Shown: in pieces, positions 39,931-54,114 of the stretch
Position numbering within the stretch: the first letter of the stretch is position 1
Layout of the letters: the number at the start of each line of letters is the position of its first letter
Program-made: the position numbers and the translations under genes
Notes under the pieces: model-generated
Seen by the model: the letters and a program-made list of their open reading frames with translations, nothing else
Database searches by the model: none
Told to the model about the DNA's origin: nothing
Assembly (NCBI RefSeq): GCF_964340395.1
Contig: NC_135556.1
Location: forward strand, 22,074,223 to 22,138,222
DNA: 64,000 nucleotides
Direction of reading: 5' to 3'
Source of the DNA: Glandiceps talaboti
Taxonomy: Eukaryota; Hemichordata; Enteropneusta; Spengelidae

Positions 39931-41149
39931 TGTAATTGTATACACACACACATATGTATAGGAATTAGGTCCTCAGAAACGCCTTGTTTTTTTAGTCTAC
40001 TCAATCTTATTATAACCCTATGAAATTTTAGCCCAGCTTCTTGGCTTTGTTCCAAGGCAGTCAGTCAGTCAGTTAATCTATACTCCTGGTACAAATATAA
40101 ACTTCAAATATTAAGTTCTCTAAATACATATTTCTTTTCTGCAAATTTGTCATAATTTGGATCTGTATGGACCCTCAAACATGGCACTTGGTTCACCTAT
40201 CATGTGTTATTTAACAAACATAATTTACAAGGTGTTCACTTTAATTCCTCTCGCTATCCTCTGTGTTTTGTAATTATCAATTCATTGACTTTTTGAGTAA
40301 ATACTTTGCGATACAGCATTTGAAAAAGAAACAAATTTCTGAGGACACAAGTATTGCAGTGATGGGACAAGGGAAGACTAAATTTATATATTTGATTTAT
40401 GCAGCTTTGAAAACATTGAAAATCATCAATTTGGTTTTTTTTTTTCTTTCAAATTTGAACATCTTGTTCATTTGATCAATGGTTATGAAACATGCCACTT
40501 TTTTGGTATGTGTCACAATTTATATGAGTGTACAGCATGAAGGTTGTCATGGCAACTCATTCAAGAATAACACACCCATTGGGGCTTGTGCACATGTTAA
40601 CGAAAACCAGAAGAGAGAGTGGTCTGTGATAACCTTCATGCTGTGGTGTGTATTTCTTTGGCCCTATATAATTTGACTGTGAAATACTACATTTTCGTTT
40701 GGGATTTATTTTCTGTTCTCTGCTGGTGAAACAAAACCAATCTCAAAGTACTTGTGACTCCATTTGCATCACATGTTCCTTCCCAAGTACGGTCTAGTGA
40801 CAGCCAATTTCTTTTCTCTTTAGAGTGAAAATGAAATCCCTTCAGACAATAGTGTTTCACGTTTGGGTATCTTGCAATCCACCTAAACGCATATCTGGCT
40901 GAATCTGTGTGTATCTCCGTAGCAACTAGTGTTAGCCAAAAATACAGTACTGTGATTTGCCACACTTTAGGCTCAACATAAGTTGTATGGAATTCACATC
41001 TGTACTGCCAGATTCACAATAGGTGTATATAATAGCTAGGTTTTCATAACAGAAGCTGTGCTGTAAAATATATATTATAAATATAAAATAACTATAAATT
41101 AATGTACAAGTCAGATTCTGTACCTCATACACCGGAAAACCTTACATAT

Positions 41150-41312
41150 TACACATGATGGAGCCATTTGATTGGTACACATCAAATGATGGAGACATTT
41201 GACTGGTACGCATCAAATGACAAAAGACGTTTGACCGGTAAACATCAAATGACGGAGCCCTTTGATTGGTACACATCAAATGACGAACCTGTTTAATTGG
41301 TACACATTTTTT
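41150..41312. repeat. About 36-bp minisatellite, four to five copies
   Basis: Units of ACATCAAATGAYGGAGCC then a TTTGATTGGTAC part, starting about 41154. A short open frame over it is not a gene. Confidence 0.85.
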
Positions 41313-41860
41313 TACAATAATCAAGAGAAAATACTTTTTGGGCTTATGCATATTTTTGACTGAATTCAAACACTTCTTGTAAATTACCATTTCTTTGCCA
41401 ATTTATTTTGAATGCATATTGTTAGTACTACTGTTGTCATAGTAACATATTAGTCTATCAACCATTTACAAGCTTGCTGCTGTACAGGTACAATAAATAA
41501 TTTGAAAACATCCATAAACCAGAAAGAGCACAGCTATACTAAGTACTCTTACATAAAGCTCAATAACTGGGCTCTTTTAAAACTTTCCTTATACTTAGAA
41601 ACAAATATCACTGTTTTTCTTTGAAAAGTTCAAATTTTTTATATTAAGCAAATCTCTTAAAAAATATATTCACTCTCTCTACCTTTGCTTGAATGTCTCT
41701 AACAATTAATAAATATTAAAATTGACCTTTGACATTTTTTTGGAACTCTAACCTTGGCAATCTTTCTTGGCTTGTCTGATTATGATGTGCATACTTTGCT
41801 TCCAAACCAAAGGGAGGGTTACAACAAAGTACAGATGCAGTAAAATGAAAGCATAACAAA

Positions 41861-41864
41861 ATTT

Positions 41865-41944
<80 letters not shown>

Positions 41945-42012
41945 ACCGACCGAGCAATCGATCAATCAATCAATAATATATATCTCTCTCTCTGTCTCTC
42001 TCTCTCTCTCTC
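41861..42012. repeat. (CAAT)n and (CT)n microsatellites
   Basis: About 80 bp of CAAT tetranucleotides, decaying through GACC/GATC variants, then a CT-rich tract at 41984-42012. Confidence 0.95.
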
Positions 42013-42693
42013 ACACAAAAATACAGAGTCATATCAAGACCAATTGAACAAGTATTTTCTGCTACACTTCTAACACTGGAAGAGTAATCACATGAAATAT
42101 ATTATGCAAATATGGATACAACTGCTCTGTGCATATAAGGAATATAATATATATTTCGAAGTGATGTCTATTTCAAAATCTTTTAGACAAATCTGCCGTA
42201 CACTGTAGGCGATATATTCACACTTGATAAGGGCACTGAAATATACCACCTGTCAATCACTCTTATGACCTGTCAATCAACCTGACTGACACCTGTCACT
42301 CAAACAAATTGCCAGTCATATTGTAACTGAGCAATCTGTAATTGTTTCATTGTGTTTGTATAGATATATAGCATCTATGCTTCAATTGGCAAAATCAAAT
42401 ATTTTCTCTTGTTGCATAAAAAATACTGATGGTGGTGATTATTTCATCATTTCAAATAGCCTGTGTTTCATATTTCAAATTCAATCGTAAAACTGTCTTA
42501 CTATCTGATGTTATGCTTGGATCCTGCCTGCTAATTGGCTAATTACAACCATGTGACCTATTGTGCATATTAAATGATTTGTTTACTGATAGGTGTCAGT
42601 CACTGATTGACATCCCTGATGAGGTCCTCCTATTCTGTCTGGGAGTACTGACAAGTTAGTCAGGTGGTGCATTTCACCAGGTAAACACACATG

Positions 42694-45600
42694 TCATGAG
42701 AATGAGGCACTAGATTTGAGCCGATGAAGTCCGTGGCGTACGTATTTGACGAGATCTAGAATACTGCTATGAAAGGTGAGTTGGCTGACTTCACAATCTA
42801 AACCTCTGAAGAAATCTGAAATGAAAGAGGAAAGTAAATATTATGTTGTTTTTTTATATTTGTTATTTGAATATATTTTTAAGTAAAAATTGAAGTTTGA
42901 AAATACATCAAATTTATCCATCATATAAAAGTTTGTCATTGTTGCACAGCTGACTATGTAAGAACTTCTAGTAAATTTTACTAACAGTTTAAACATGTAT
43001 ACATTTGGAAAGTAAGCTGACCAATCATAACATGTGTATACTTTCATAGCTTAATCTTGAGACTTTGACCAAAAGTGAATTACCCGGTATTCAAAAAAGG
43101 TGTTCAAAGTGTAAATAAAACATGTAGGCAAATGAATACTTGAAATGAACAATTAAAAAAACATTGGACTGACTGAAAGAAATTTCTGTGTCTGTTCCAT
43201 TTTCATATTCATATTCAAGGTAATGTGATTTGATGTTTGTAATATTGACTTCACAGTCAGTAAAAGTCAGTCACCTAATAAACCATGAACTATTACAAAA
43301 ACATAAGGTCTAATGATAAAAATTGTGTGGTTTCAATTACGCTCAATTTTAGAATAGGTGGGGTAGGTAGATTTTTTATCTTATTTTATCATATTTTTTT
43401 TTTCTGTGCAAGTGTCTAGTTCAGGTTTTCCATTGTTTTCTAAATTGTCTCTGTGTTGTTTATTTCTTCTGCATCCACTGTTTCTCACGAGACTTCACAA
43501 TTTTTGCGATTTTATTATTTTTTCTTGAATGCGTAAACAAAGTTTAGGGTCAGCAATGAAAAGCTAGGTGGGGTTGGGTAACCGGAACCAAACAATTTTT
43601 TTTTTTTAGGCCTAAACAAAGGTTAGCGTTCACCTACCTTGACTTTCCTGCTGTAACACATCGGCTTGTTCCCACAAATCATGGGCATATAATAAATAAT
43701 TTGTAATAGTTATGTGCTCATACATAATGCTTTGTATCCTGTGTGGAATGCTGACTGTGGCTGGGGAGGCAGAAGGTGTAGCCAAACCATTAGGAAGTTT
43801 GCCCTGTGATGAGCCTGGGGTTGTTAGGTAGTGATCTCCATTGTTACTTCCTAGACTACCACAAGATCCAATACTTCCTGCGGGTGATGGGGTGGGAGAC
43901 ATAGGCGAAGGTGTTCCTGTGTACCTGAAATTCAATTTGTGAACGTGATTAGGAATAGTACAATTTAAAAACAACAAGGGGACAATTATCCTCATTTATC
44001 ATTTTTAAAAGTGGTGCCATCTTGGCCAACTTGATCTGTTATTTCAAATGTACTTACGTAAAAATCTACTGTAAAAGTGTTACTATCAATATATAGGTAT
44101 AAATACATGTGAAAAATCATCTAGGAGTGCAAAAGTTAAACCTATCTGTCTGGAACCCAGTCTTGGATTAGTACAATCCTATTACTGGAGCCACAAGTAA
44201 CAGATATAATCATTCTTTTCTTCAGAACACATTTTTTCTTCATGTCTACCAGAACCTTTTTTTCAAACAAATTCTAATCTTAACTTGACAGTGGTCTTAA
44301 AAGTAGTGCTCAATTTGAATTACAATTAACCCCAAAGTCAAAAGATTGACAGCCTGTGTCTAGATAACATGGACTCCTAACAGTAATACTGTATTGTATT
44401 GATGAATCATACCATGGGTCACAGAGAGATTTATTATCTGTGACTGACAGAGTGTCTACTGTATAAAACTTTAATGTTGTAATTGATGTTACTACATCAT
44501 ACTTACTTTGTGTTCCAGTTGGCATGATATGGTGAGGGTGCTTGGGTATTTGTAAGCTTTGAAGGCGTCTTGAAATGCTCAGATAAAATCTTGGAGAACT
44601 TCTGCGCGTGGTCCTTCTTGAGTTTGAACAATCTCATGTAAAGAAGTGACTGACATCTCATACTGCAAGACAAACACATCAGGTTACATTTCGATTCCAC
44701 ATGAAATAATGTGCCATGTATACTGTTGTATGCATGGTACAAATTTGTCAACAGCTAGGGTAAGAACATCTAGTCACACACACATACATGCATACAAAGC
44801 TCACACACATACACATTCATAGTACCATATTAAGATTGAATTTCAAGTCAGTCAGTCAGTTACACACATCCACCCCCCCCCCCCCTTTACACACACACAC
44901 ACACACACTTATAATACTTACCATAAGACCGTAAGTTTCTTGTCAACCCCTCCTGAATCTGGTCCGTGACCTTTGAACTTTAAGATATACCTGTAGTGAC
45001 AAGGTAAAGACTGATTAGTGATACATAAAATATACCTGTAGTGACAAGGTAAAGACCGATTAGCGATACGTAACAACTAACAGTAACACACAAGATATAC
45101 CTGTAGTGACAAGGTAAAGACTGATTAGCGATACGTAACAACTAACAGTAACACACATAACTCGTCTTACAGCAAACTACCTGTCTGAGTCTTGCAGTAC
45201 ATGCCCATTTCATCTTATCAACTCATTTACATGAAACGACATCACATGTATGATCTTTAGGACTAATTGTTAAAAAGCCAATCTGTGCCTCTGTAAATTG
45301 CAGAACACCATAATTAGTAGTATATATAATTATCAATGGAATTCTTACTTGATGAGGTCTGAAGTCTGTGAGTACATAGTGAAGGGAGAGGACTTGGTCT
45401 CTGAGTCACTTTCAATGGCATTACCACACTGGATAAATGATAGGACAGCATCTACATACATCAATGCTTTAGCTGTCTTGTCAGTCTGTAAACAACAAAT
45501 CAAGATATACACACAGTGATCAGTTTATTGAACTAACACTATACACAACGTACTAAGTACACTGCATGATTAATGTTCCACCAGGTACAAGTAGCATACA

Positions 45601-48600
45601 CATATGTTATCACTTTGCAAGATTTTAGCTGAAGTTTGTAATAAACACTATTAAAACTGTATATTCTAGATGACATGTCACTTCCGCTTTCAGATTTCAT
45701 ATTGAATATATAAAACTATAAACCTACCATTGCATCAGCCTGGTGTTTCAGATCTTTAGCCTCTACTAAGTAATGGTTTGGAGGATATTGCCTGTGGAGG
45801 AATATAACATCACATATTAATTTGAAATTAGAGAAAACTGAATAGTTTCCATGGATACAGAGTGTATTTCTCATTGATCTTCTGTCTAGCAAGTTAGGCA
45901 AGTATATGGAAACACAAATTTTGTTGCTGGAAATGTGTAAGTGCACACACACACATATATAGACATAGTTGGATAGACTGACCCTGCATCTATGGCATCC
46001 TCAGGTAGGATCATTTGGGGCAGTAATACTTACAGATGGCATCACAAACTATGACTCTGCATGCATGAAGAAATTGACAGACCCCATTTCTGTACACAAA
46101 ACTGAAGCTGAAAACTTTAAGACCTCTATCAGCCAAGAAGATGTCATAACACACGATACAGACAATTGCTGTCACAGATGCAGCTTTCACTTTGACTAGT
46201 TGATACTAATACATTACCTGTCCTCAAAATCCATTTTAATGCGTGGTGGTGGTGGTCTCCGGTCCAAATGCCTCCTATCTGGACATTCTAACTGTACACT
46301 GCTAGCCAAGCTACCCCAGTCATTGCCGGCTTTATGGCCATTACTGTGATTAGTACTAGTTTCACTCAAGAATGTTCTATCGTTACAGTCACTGGGTGCA
46401 TCCCAGTCTTTCATTTTGCGTTTGCTATTATCATGTTTAAGGTCACTGTTATGTTCCTTTTTCACTTTTTTCCTTGGTGGACTGTCTTTGTCATTTTTAC
46501 GACTACTTGTGCTTTGTATACTGGAGTTACTGGTTCTCCTCTCTGATAACCTCCTTGGGTGTTTACGGTCCCATTCATGGTTGTCTTCTTGCTTAACACC
46601 AATTCTACAACCAAAAGTCAATAAATTTGTGTCATTGTGTATTACATATCGATATTCTTGATTAGCTAGGTAAATCATACCATTATTAATGTAGTTACAC
46701 ACAACCCCCCCCCCCCCCCCCCACCGACTGGGCATGAATGGTGGGGGAAGCTACTAACATCAGATGGTCTCACATGCTATCACCATAATTTCAACATATA
46801 TGGGGGCATCAAACTATCTAATATGTACATTGGCTGATTTCACTGGTTAGTTGTCACGTGTGAACATTGCCACAGAGTGGTCGATTGTAATGTGAAATTC
46901 ACCACCGTGTAGTCGAATGTAACTAGTAAGGAATCAATCTAAAGAGGTTGATGGCCTATATTACTGGATAGAGTAATCAACATCAAAAGTTGAATGGTAT
47001 ACATTGTACTTCGATGTTGTAACATTAGAACTCATTCGGTTATAAACATTGCTAGAATTTACAAGCGACCTATCGGTCAGAATAGCTCCGCTGTTTTTTT
47101 TTTTATTTAATTTTTTATTTTGGTGACATGTAGAAGTGGTTCAGGTCTTCACTATGCAGTTTTGTTTTAGCGATGCAATAAAGTGGTTAGTGGTTTCATA
47201 TGATGTCTCACTATAAAACACATTTTACACAGAAGTTGGTAATGTATTTATACCATAGTCACCATTTTATAACAAAAATCTACTGTTATGAAAAATTGCA
47301 CAAAATCTCAGAAAAAAATGACTGGGAAATGCACACAAGAAAAAGAAAAAAAGAGGATTTTGAGGTTGGCTATAAATAATTCCAGTGTCTTACAGCTGTA
47401 ACCCTGGAAAATTTTAATGATGAATGAAATAAACTAGGGATCTAAAATAATTTTGAGGCAATTTGAATTTCAATTTTCTAACAAATTTACAAAGTCAACA
47501 ACATTCAACTTGTACTAGTTGTGGTAGATATATATAGGGAAGAAATGTATTAATCGCCATCTTAGTTTCCGTACGGCGACAATCTCAAGTACCCGGAAGA
47601 GAGTCATTCTCAGCCATACGTTACAGTGGTAACACTCGTTCATGTTCGGTTACCTTTCACAAAGAAAACACAACGAAATGGTTGAAATGATCTTTTTTTT
47701 AATTTCTTTTCATCACAACAACAAAATCTGCGTGATTGATCAAAAGTGTTGTAAACTAAACCAGAAAGAATTATCGGACTGGCTAAGGTCCTACTACTTC
47801 CAAGTAAGCCTCGATAGTACTATAGTACGTGAGAAAATCGTCTCAAACTAGCGATACAACTTTCAAAATATAACTTGACATGTCTTCATTTGTTAGAGTT
47901 ATACAATTCAAGACGGGTTTTCACTCGAAAACAACAATTCTGTGAATAATGACACTCTGAACGCAGCGATTTCTCGGACGATGTTACCACTGTAACGTAT
48001 GGCTGACAACGACTTGCTTCCGGGTTAGTCCCTCGTGCATACGGGTGGATTGTCGGCGATTAATACATACATCGTCTGATATTTTAATTCACAGTGTTTC
48101 TTGTGACCGGCGCCTGTCAGCAGACTCTGCCATTTTTTTCATCATTCCATTGTATTTAAACCTTGTACTTGACATTTCGCAATATTTATAATTCTCAACA
48201 AAATACCTCAACATGCCTCACTTCGCTCGTACTCAAAGCAGCCCCGCGCGGTATATGATCACTGACACTGATGATGACATGATGAGAGAGAACCTTTTCG
48301 GATTTACATGTAAAACGGGGAAAGATACGCAAAACATAATGCAAAGTCTGAAGCCAAATTAAAGTTGTAATTATTTTAATTATTTTTACTTGCCAAATAT
48401 TTGCATTTTGGAAAGGCAAGACACGTTCATGTCGTTTAACTTTACATGTGAACTGTCGGCCATAACTTCAACCGCATGTCTGGCATGCCCTTCCTTACGC
48501 AAGTTGTCTGAATTCTGGTTCACTGTCATTCCAAATTGCACGACAATATAGAATTAACCACAAGTTACATGTTATCTGAAAACATCACACTTTTATAGTG

Positions 48601-51600
48601 GGTCTGAAGTGTGATTTTAGTGAGTACCAAGAACGTCCTGTGTTGATACTCAAGATACTTGCTGTGGAAAATCGCTCGGTCAAATGAGGTCACCTTCAGC
48701 TTCTGGTCGAATCGGGATAGAGTATGCAAATGAGGATGTTGCGGACTGATTTGAAGTTTACAACCCTGTTTCGAACAAACGCGTGTCATTTGGGCGCCCA
48801 ATGCGTAGAATTATGACTATAGCACATATTACATTGCTTGTTTGACGTCAATAGTGTCTTTTGAAAAGTGGCAGTTTACTTAAAGTCTCGTCGACTGATT
48901 TCCAATATGGCGTCGGTCATTATGCTCATTAACATATTCATTTTTTTTTCTAATTACAAAAAAAAAATCATAAAAAATAAAAATGAGGATGTGCTGACTT
49001 GAAATTAACAAATCTGAGTAAGCTACCCCCTGCGCATCAACACGCCAGATATCAAAGCAATCTAATAAGAGGTTTTCAAGGAGTTGATGAAAATGACATT
49101 TTATGAAAAAAAATCATAAAAAATTGAAAATGTCACAGATCAACTTGGCATGAACAAATCTGAATAGCCTCCCCCCAGGGAACATGCACACCAAATATCG
49201 AAGAATTCCGACTGTCACTTCCGGAGTAGATAGTAAAAATATAAAAGTTTGACGGACACCTATGATTCACTCTACTCTCTATACCTCAATACCCACCTAT
49301 ACCTAAAGCTACGCTTTCAGCTTTCGCTGACAGCGGAGCTAAAAATACTTTTTCCCAAAAATATTTTTCTACGCTTTGGCCATGGAAATTGAGTGATAAA
49401 AGGGGCTTTGTTTCTACAAGTCAATGACATCGTGACAAAACCCTTACTTCACAAGCATTTTTCCAGCTGAAGAATATTGGACAAATGATATAATCATAAC
49501 TAGCAAAAACTGAATCCTTATATTTTCTGCTCAAGCAAGTAAAACTTGTTCATGCATATCTAAACTGAATTCTCTTGTTTCAAAAACATTGAAAAATAAC
49601 CTTTGCAAAGAAGTAACACAGTTATTCAGTTCATTCCCAATACAGTCTTGTATTTGTCAAAATTTGTTGATATAAACTTACTCTTTGTGTTCTGGTTCAG
49701 GTTTTTCAGTCTTTTCCTGTTTTGGAGATTTATGTACAAATTCATTTTGTTCCTTTTTAATCTTCTTGCATTCAATTGGTGCAGGTTCTGTCTTCTCCTC
49801 CTTCTTCTCCTTCTAAACAAATGAAACGTGAGAAACATAAATGGTAACATGATGGACAATGAGCCTACACTTGTCTAAAGAGGGCACTATTCACAAATTT
49901 TTCATCCTCAATTAATATTTTGTAGAACGGGAACATTTCAGGTATGACCACAGAGGGCGCCATCACAAAACATTCTTTGACTTGGCCACTTTACATCAGC
50001 CCCCTCACTTTCATTCAAGTCATACAGTAATCATGTGATTATGAGGATGATGATGAGTCAAGAAACTGGGAATATGTCCATAAATCTAAATAATCATGGC
50101 GTCCCACATGTTTGATTAGCAATCTATATTCTTGTTACCTTTTGTACTGTTAACTATATGTTCCTGTAACCGTTTCACATCTCAATATCCACATGTGTAT
50201 AACAATTTAATCACCTGTGACAGTATCAACTTTACAACAATTTTATTGTTTGCACTTTCCAATGAGTCATTCTTGTCTTTAGATAAAGCATTCCTTTCAT
50301 TGCTGTCCCTCCCCTGTAAAGTGTATACTCTGCCAGCTAACCCAGTTTCTAATCTAACAAGTATTCTTCATGTTAGTAACACTTTTGAATGCACTGTTTT
50401 CAATTAGCCCCAAACTCCTAACACCATGGCAACTATATCACATTACTTACGATAACATCAATCAAAAAGAGAGATGACAGATAAGTCTAAAAATACTTCA
50501 TGAATTTGTCTACCCCAATGTAACTATGACGTCAGGGTTACAAAATCACCATGAATAATATATCGGGTATATGCATTTATCTACCAAATTTCAGACATTA
50601 TTCTTGTCATCTAGTCTAGTGTCTACTGTTTATTGTAAGTGATATTTTCCATGCAGTAACAGATATTACAGTCTTCCTAAGTACACTATTACAATTTTTC
50701 TCAAATTTCAGTCTTGAAGCTATCAAAATGTTTACAATAAATTATTAATATCCTGTATATTACTAACAAATTTAAAGACAATATTCTTCCAAGATTTGTT
50801 TTCCATTGAGAGGGTTTTATTGATGACTAACTCTTCTGCAGCAGGTAGTTGGTGACCCGGGAGAGTGTTTTCCTGCTCCTACCCCTACCTCCCTCCCAAC
50901 CCCAATCACATCTAAAATTACACTTCCTCTTATCTCTTATCATGAATTTCAACCAAGTAAAAAACCCAGGAAATTCTGCTGAGAAAAGTCATGCAAGAAC
51001 AGTAAACTATTAAACGGCTGCCTGGGGGTGTATGTAAAGTCTGAATGTGGGTGCATTAGTACATATATCATACGTGTGTGTGTGAGCGTGATTGTATATT
51101 TTCTTCACTGCAATTACGACAAGCCTTCTGCCATCTCTCATGTACGCTACAACCCACCTGCTTTGTCTGTGTTTTTTTTAAGGGCAGGTGTAACTGATCA
51201 TCAACAACTACATACCCCATGTCAACCCGTCAACACATACATCGCCATCATCATCCTAACATCACTCTCACCACAAAAAAACATTAATTTGACAAGTATA
51301 CGACAAAGAAAACATTTACTGTGTTGTTTTTGAGATGTACATTATGTTGCCTACCGGTACACCATATATAATGCATTAACTGGTTTTTACTTTACTACCA
51401 CATGCTGACTGTGTTTACGTATTCTTGTCATCTATAGACAAGATTTATCCATCAGCTGAACTCTTTAACCCCCCCCCCATACTTGTAACCTTACAGCACA
51501 GTATGTTTGTTTTATTAAATATATTCCACCATAAATGTTATTACAATATTTATATGCCCTTGGCTACAAAAATTACAAGAATATTACAAGATTTATCAAA

Positions 51601-52408
51601 TTTCATTTTGAGCTGATTTTTTGGTAACATAACTGCAGGACATTGTTTCCTATTTTTACTGTTGAGTGAGTGAGTGAGTAAGTGGGTGGGTGTGTATGTG
51701 TGTGTGGGTGGGGTGGAGGTAGGGAAGCCTCTTTATCAAAATGACTTCATATAAATACAGACTTTGAAACAGTTACCTAAACACCTGACGGCAACTACAG
51801 CACTAGAAAACATGGTGATTTATCTTGTAATCTAGTCAAGGAAAACATTGCAGTCAACTTTGGTGATCAAATTTTAAAAGAGAGCTCAATAAATTGTATC
51901 TCTGAATGACAGACAAGATTAGACTGTCTATGATCAACTTCGATTTACAGTATCTGTAGTTACAATGGATACTGTTATAGTACTAATTTTCTTGCTACTT
52001 TGGGAAATGATCTAAGTTGAATTGTCAACAGGCAGTATCTCATCATAATGACAGTCACACATAGCAAACATTGTCCATGTCCTACCCGCTAACATTCTTG
52101 TAAGTATTAATATCTGATAATTATAGACAAAGCCTGAATTTCACATAAAAATTAACTGGTTCCTACAATATATGCGTATATGACCTTTGAACTTGACCTA
52201 CTTTGTTTTATTCACATTCAGAATACAATGGCTGAAAGCATCTACAATGTGATAGGAGTATGGGTTGTGGTGGTGGCACGGTGGGTGGGGGTACGCGGTT
52301 AGAAATTATATGAGGATGGCATAAAAAAATGTGGAATTTTTTTTTGACAAATATAAAATATAAAACTTTTTCAATTGAAATAAATCAACATGTGCTATGT
52401 CATTATTT

Positions 52409-52452
<44 letters not shown>

Positions 52453-54081
52453 CTGCACTAATACTCTCCGGCTATCAAAGTGTAATTTTTTTCCCAATGC
52501 TTTGAAAACCTGCCTCGTATTATTTTACGACTACCGCATAAGAGCAGCCTTTACTGTGTTGTACACCGACACTGCTGTAGGCAATATGTTGTGAATGAAA
52601 AGACAATGTACTAATGCAGGTAGACCTATTTTAAATACAAACTGTCCTTTTAGACAAACATATAACATAAAACCCCCGTCATGTTCCATCCATACACTTC
52701 AACTTATATAGCATTGATTATATTTTATAGTGATAAGTGAATTACAACTCTCAGTATAACACTACAAATATATGATTGATCCAATATTAGCATTTCACTA
52801 GCTAAGGTAATGGTTCTCTGAGGACAGCGTTTCGGTTACAGTTGTGACGTCTGGCGTTTAGTTGCGCCAGAAGCAATATGATTTACGTACATATCATACT
52901 GATGATCTGTCAAAGTAGAAGCACATTTTAAAAAATAAATTAAAAAAAACCCAATTAATCTGTGGAGTTCTCTGTCTACTTTATTTCCTCTTTAACTGAA
53001 TTCTAAGACTTACTAAATCATAAATGCATTACATGTGTCACAGACAAATACAGGATTAGTATTAGCTAGACAATTTTGACAATTTTTAGGTGGGATCACA
53101 AATTGTTTATCTGGATCCTAGGGCCATTTTGAGGTATTTAAATAAACTGTAACAGAAAAGCATGAATTCTGCACTAAATTTGTTCAAATTACAGATAAAT
53201 TTGTCAAGTATGAACATAACGATATAAAGCACTACATTTTTATCTTGGGTCATCACATTAGTGTTATCTTATCAGTGGAGCCATACAGATTACATGGGAT
53301 CATTCTTTTATTCTGGACCAACTTTTTCTATAGTTCCATATTTCATACAACCATTTCAAAAGACCATTTTAAACACCTACATATAATAAATTGAGATCTG
53401 AACTAGGCCTTTAAAGGGCTATATTTCAATCCCAGGTTATTGCATCAATATTATCTTAAGCAGGATTAACATGAGATCATTGCTTCTATAAGAACCAACT
53501 TTTTCTCACAGCTCTGTCAAATGTTCATCTTTCACACCTACATTGAATCCAACTATGAAGTAGGCCTTTAAAAAAATGAGCGTTACTATAATGCAAATTG
53601 ACAGCCAAAAGTCATGAGGCTTTACAAAAATAATGTTAGTGTAATAATGTATTGATGATTGTGATGGTAGTTGTAGTGTAATGAGGCAATGCAGGATGGT
53701 TACTAATATATAAAGTACATTGATGAATACAATCATATAACTAATGCCATCGTTGCAATATGTCCACACATACTTGTATATGGTGATACTGTATACCACA
53801 GTAATAATGACTATAAATAACAAACACGTATGAAAGCCCTGGCTAAAGTACATCTGCAGGTACCTGCTGGTTGATTTGTCTGTTTCCAAAATAGTAATTT
53901 TATTTTTAAGCTAACAAACAGGAATGGATGGTGAAGCAACCTGTCCTCATTCACCAACTTTCATGTACAATATTCAAGGCTAAAACCATTTACATGTGAG
54001 GTCACAGTCTACTAACAGTGAGCATGTGGTTTGATTCCTCATGAAAATCTAACCTTTTTTCCTCTTAGGATATCCCCCCCC

Positions 54082-54114
<33 letters not shown>

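Larger units (their letters stand above)
34495..42693 (-). other. Non-coding region downstream of the AFF stop, possible long 3' UTR
   Basis: About 8.2 kb with no open frame above background, no splice-like exon structure and unusually few transposon-like repeats. It contains several AATAAA motifs on the - strand (for example near 35188 and 35047). AFF genes in vertebrates have multi-kilobase 3' UTRs, so much of this could be transcribed 3' UTR, but its end cannot be set from sequence. Short tandem repeats inside are listed separately. Confidence 0.4.
46605..49681 (-). other. AFF intron with C-run, inverted-repeat element and dispersed repeat
   Basis: Contains a run of about 18 C at 46704-46722, the 524-bp inverted-repeat element at 47545-48068 and the repeat at about 48950-49345. 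The motif TAGCTCCGCTGT at 47088 recurs inverted at about 49333, so a larger composite block may span 47086-49345. No exon is seen. Confidence 0.55.
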
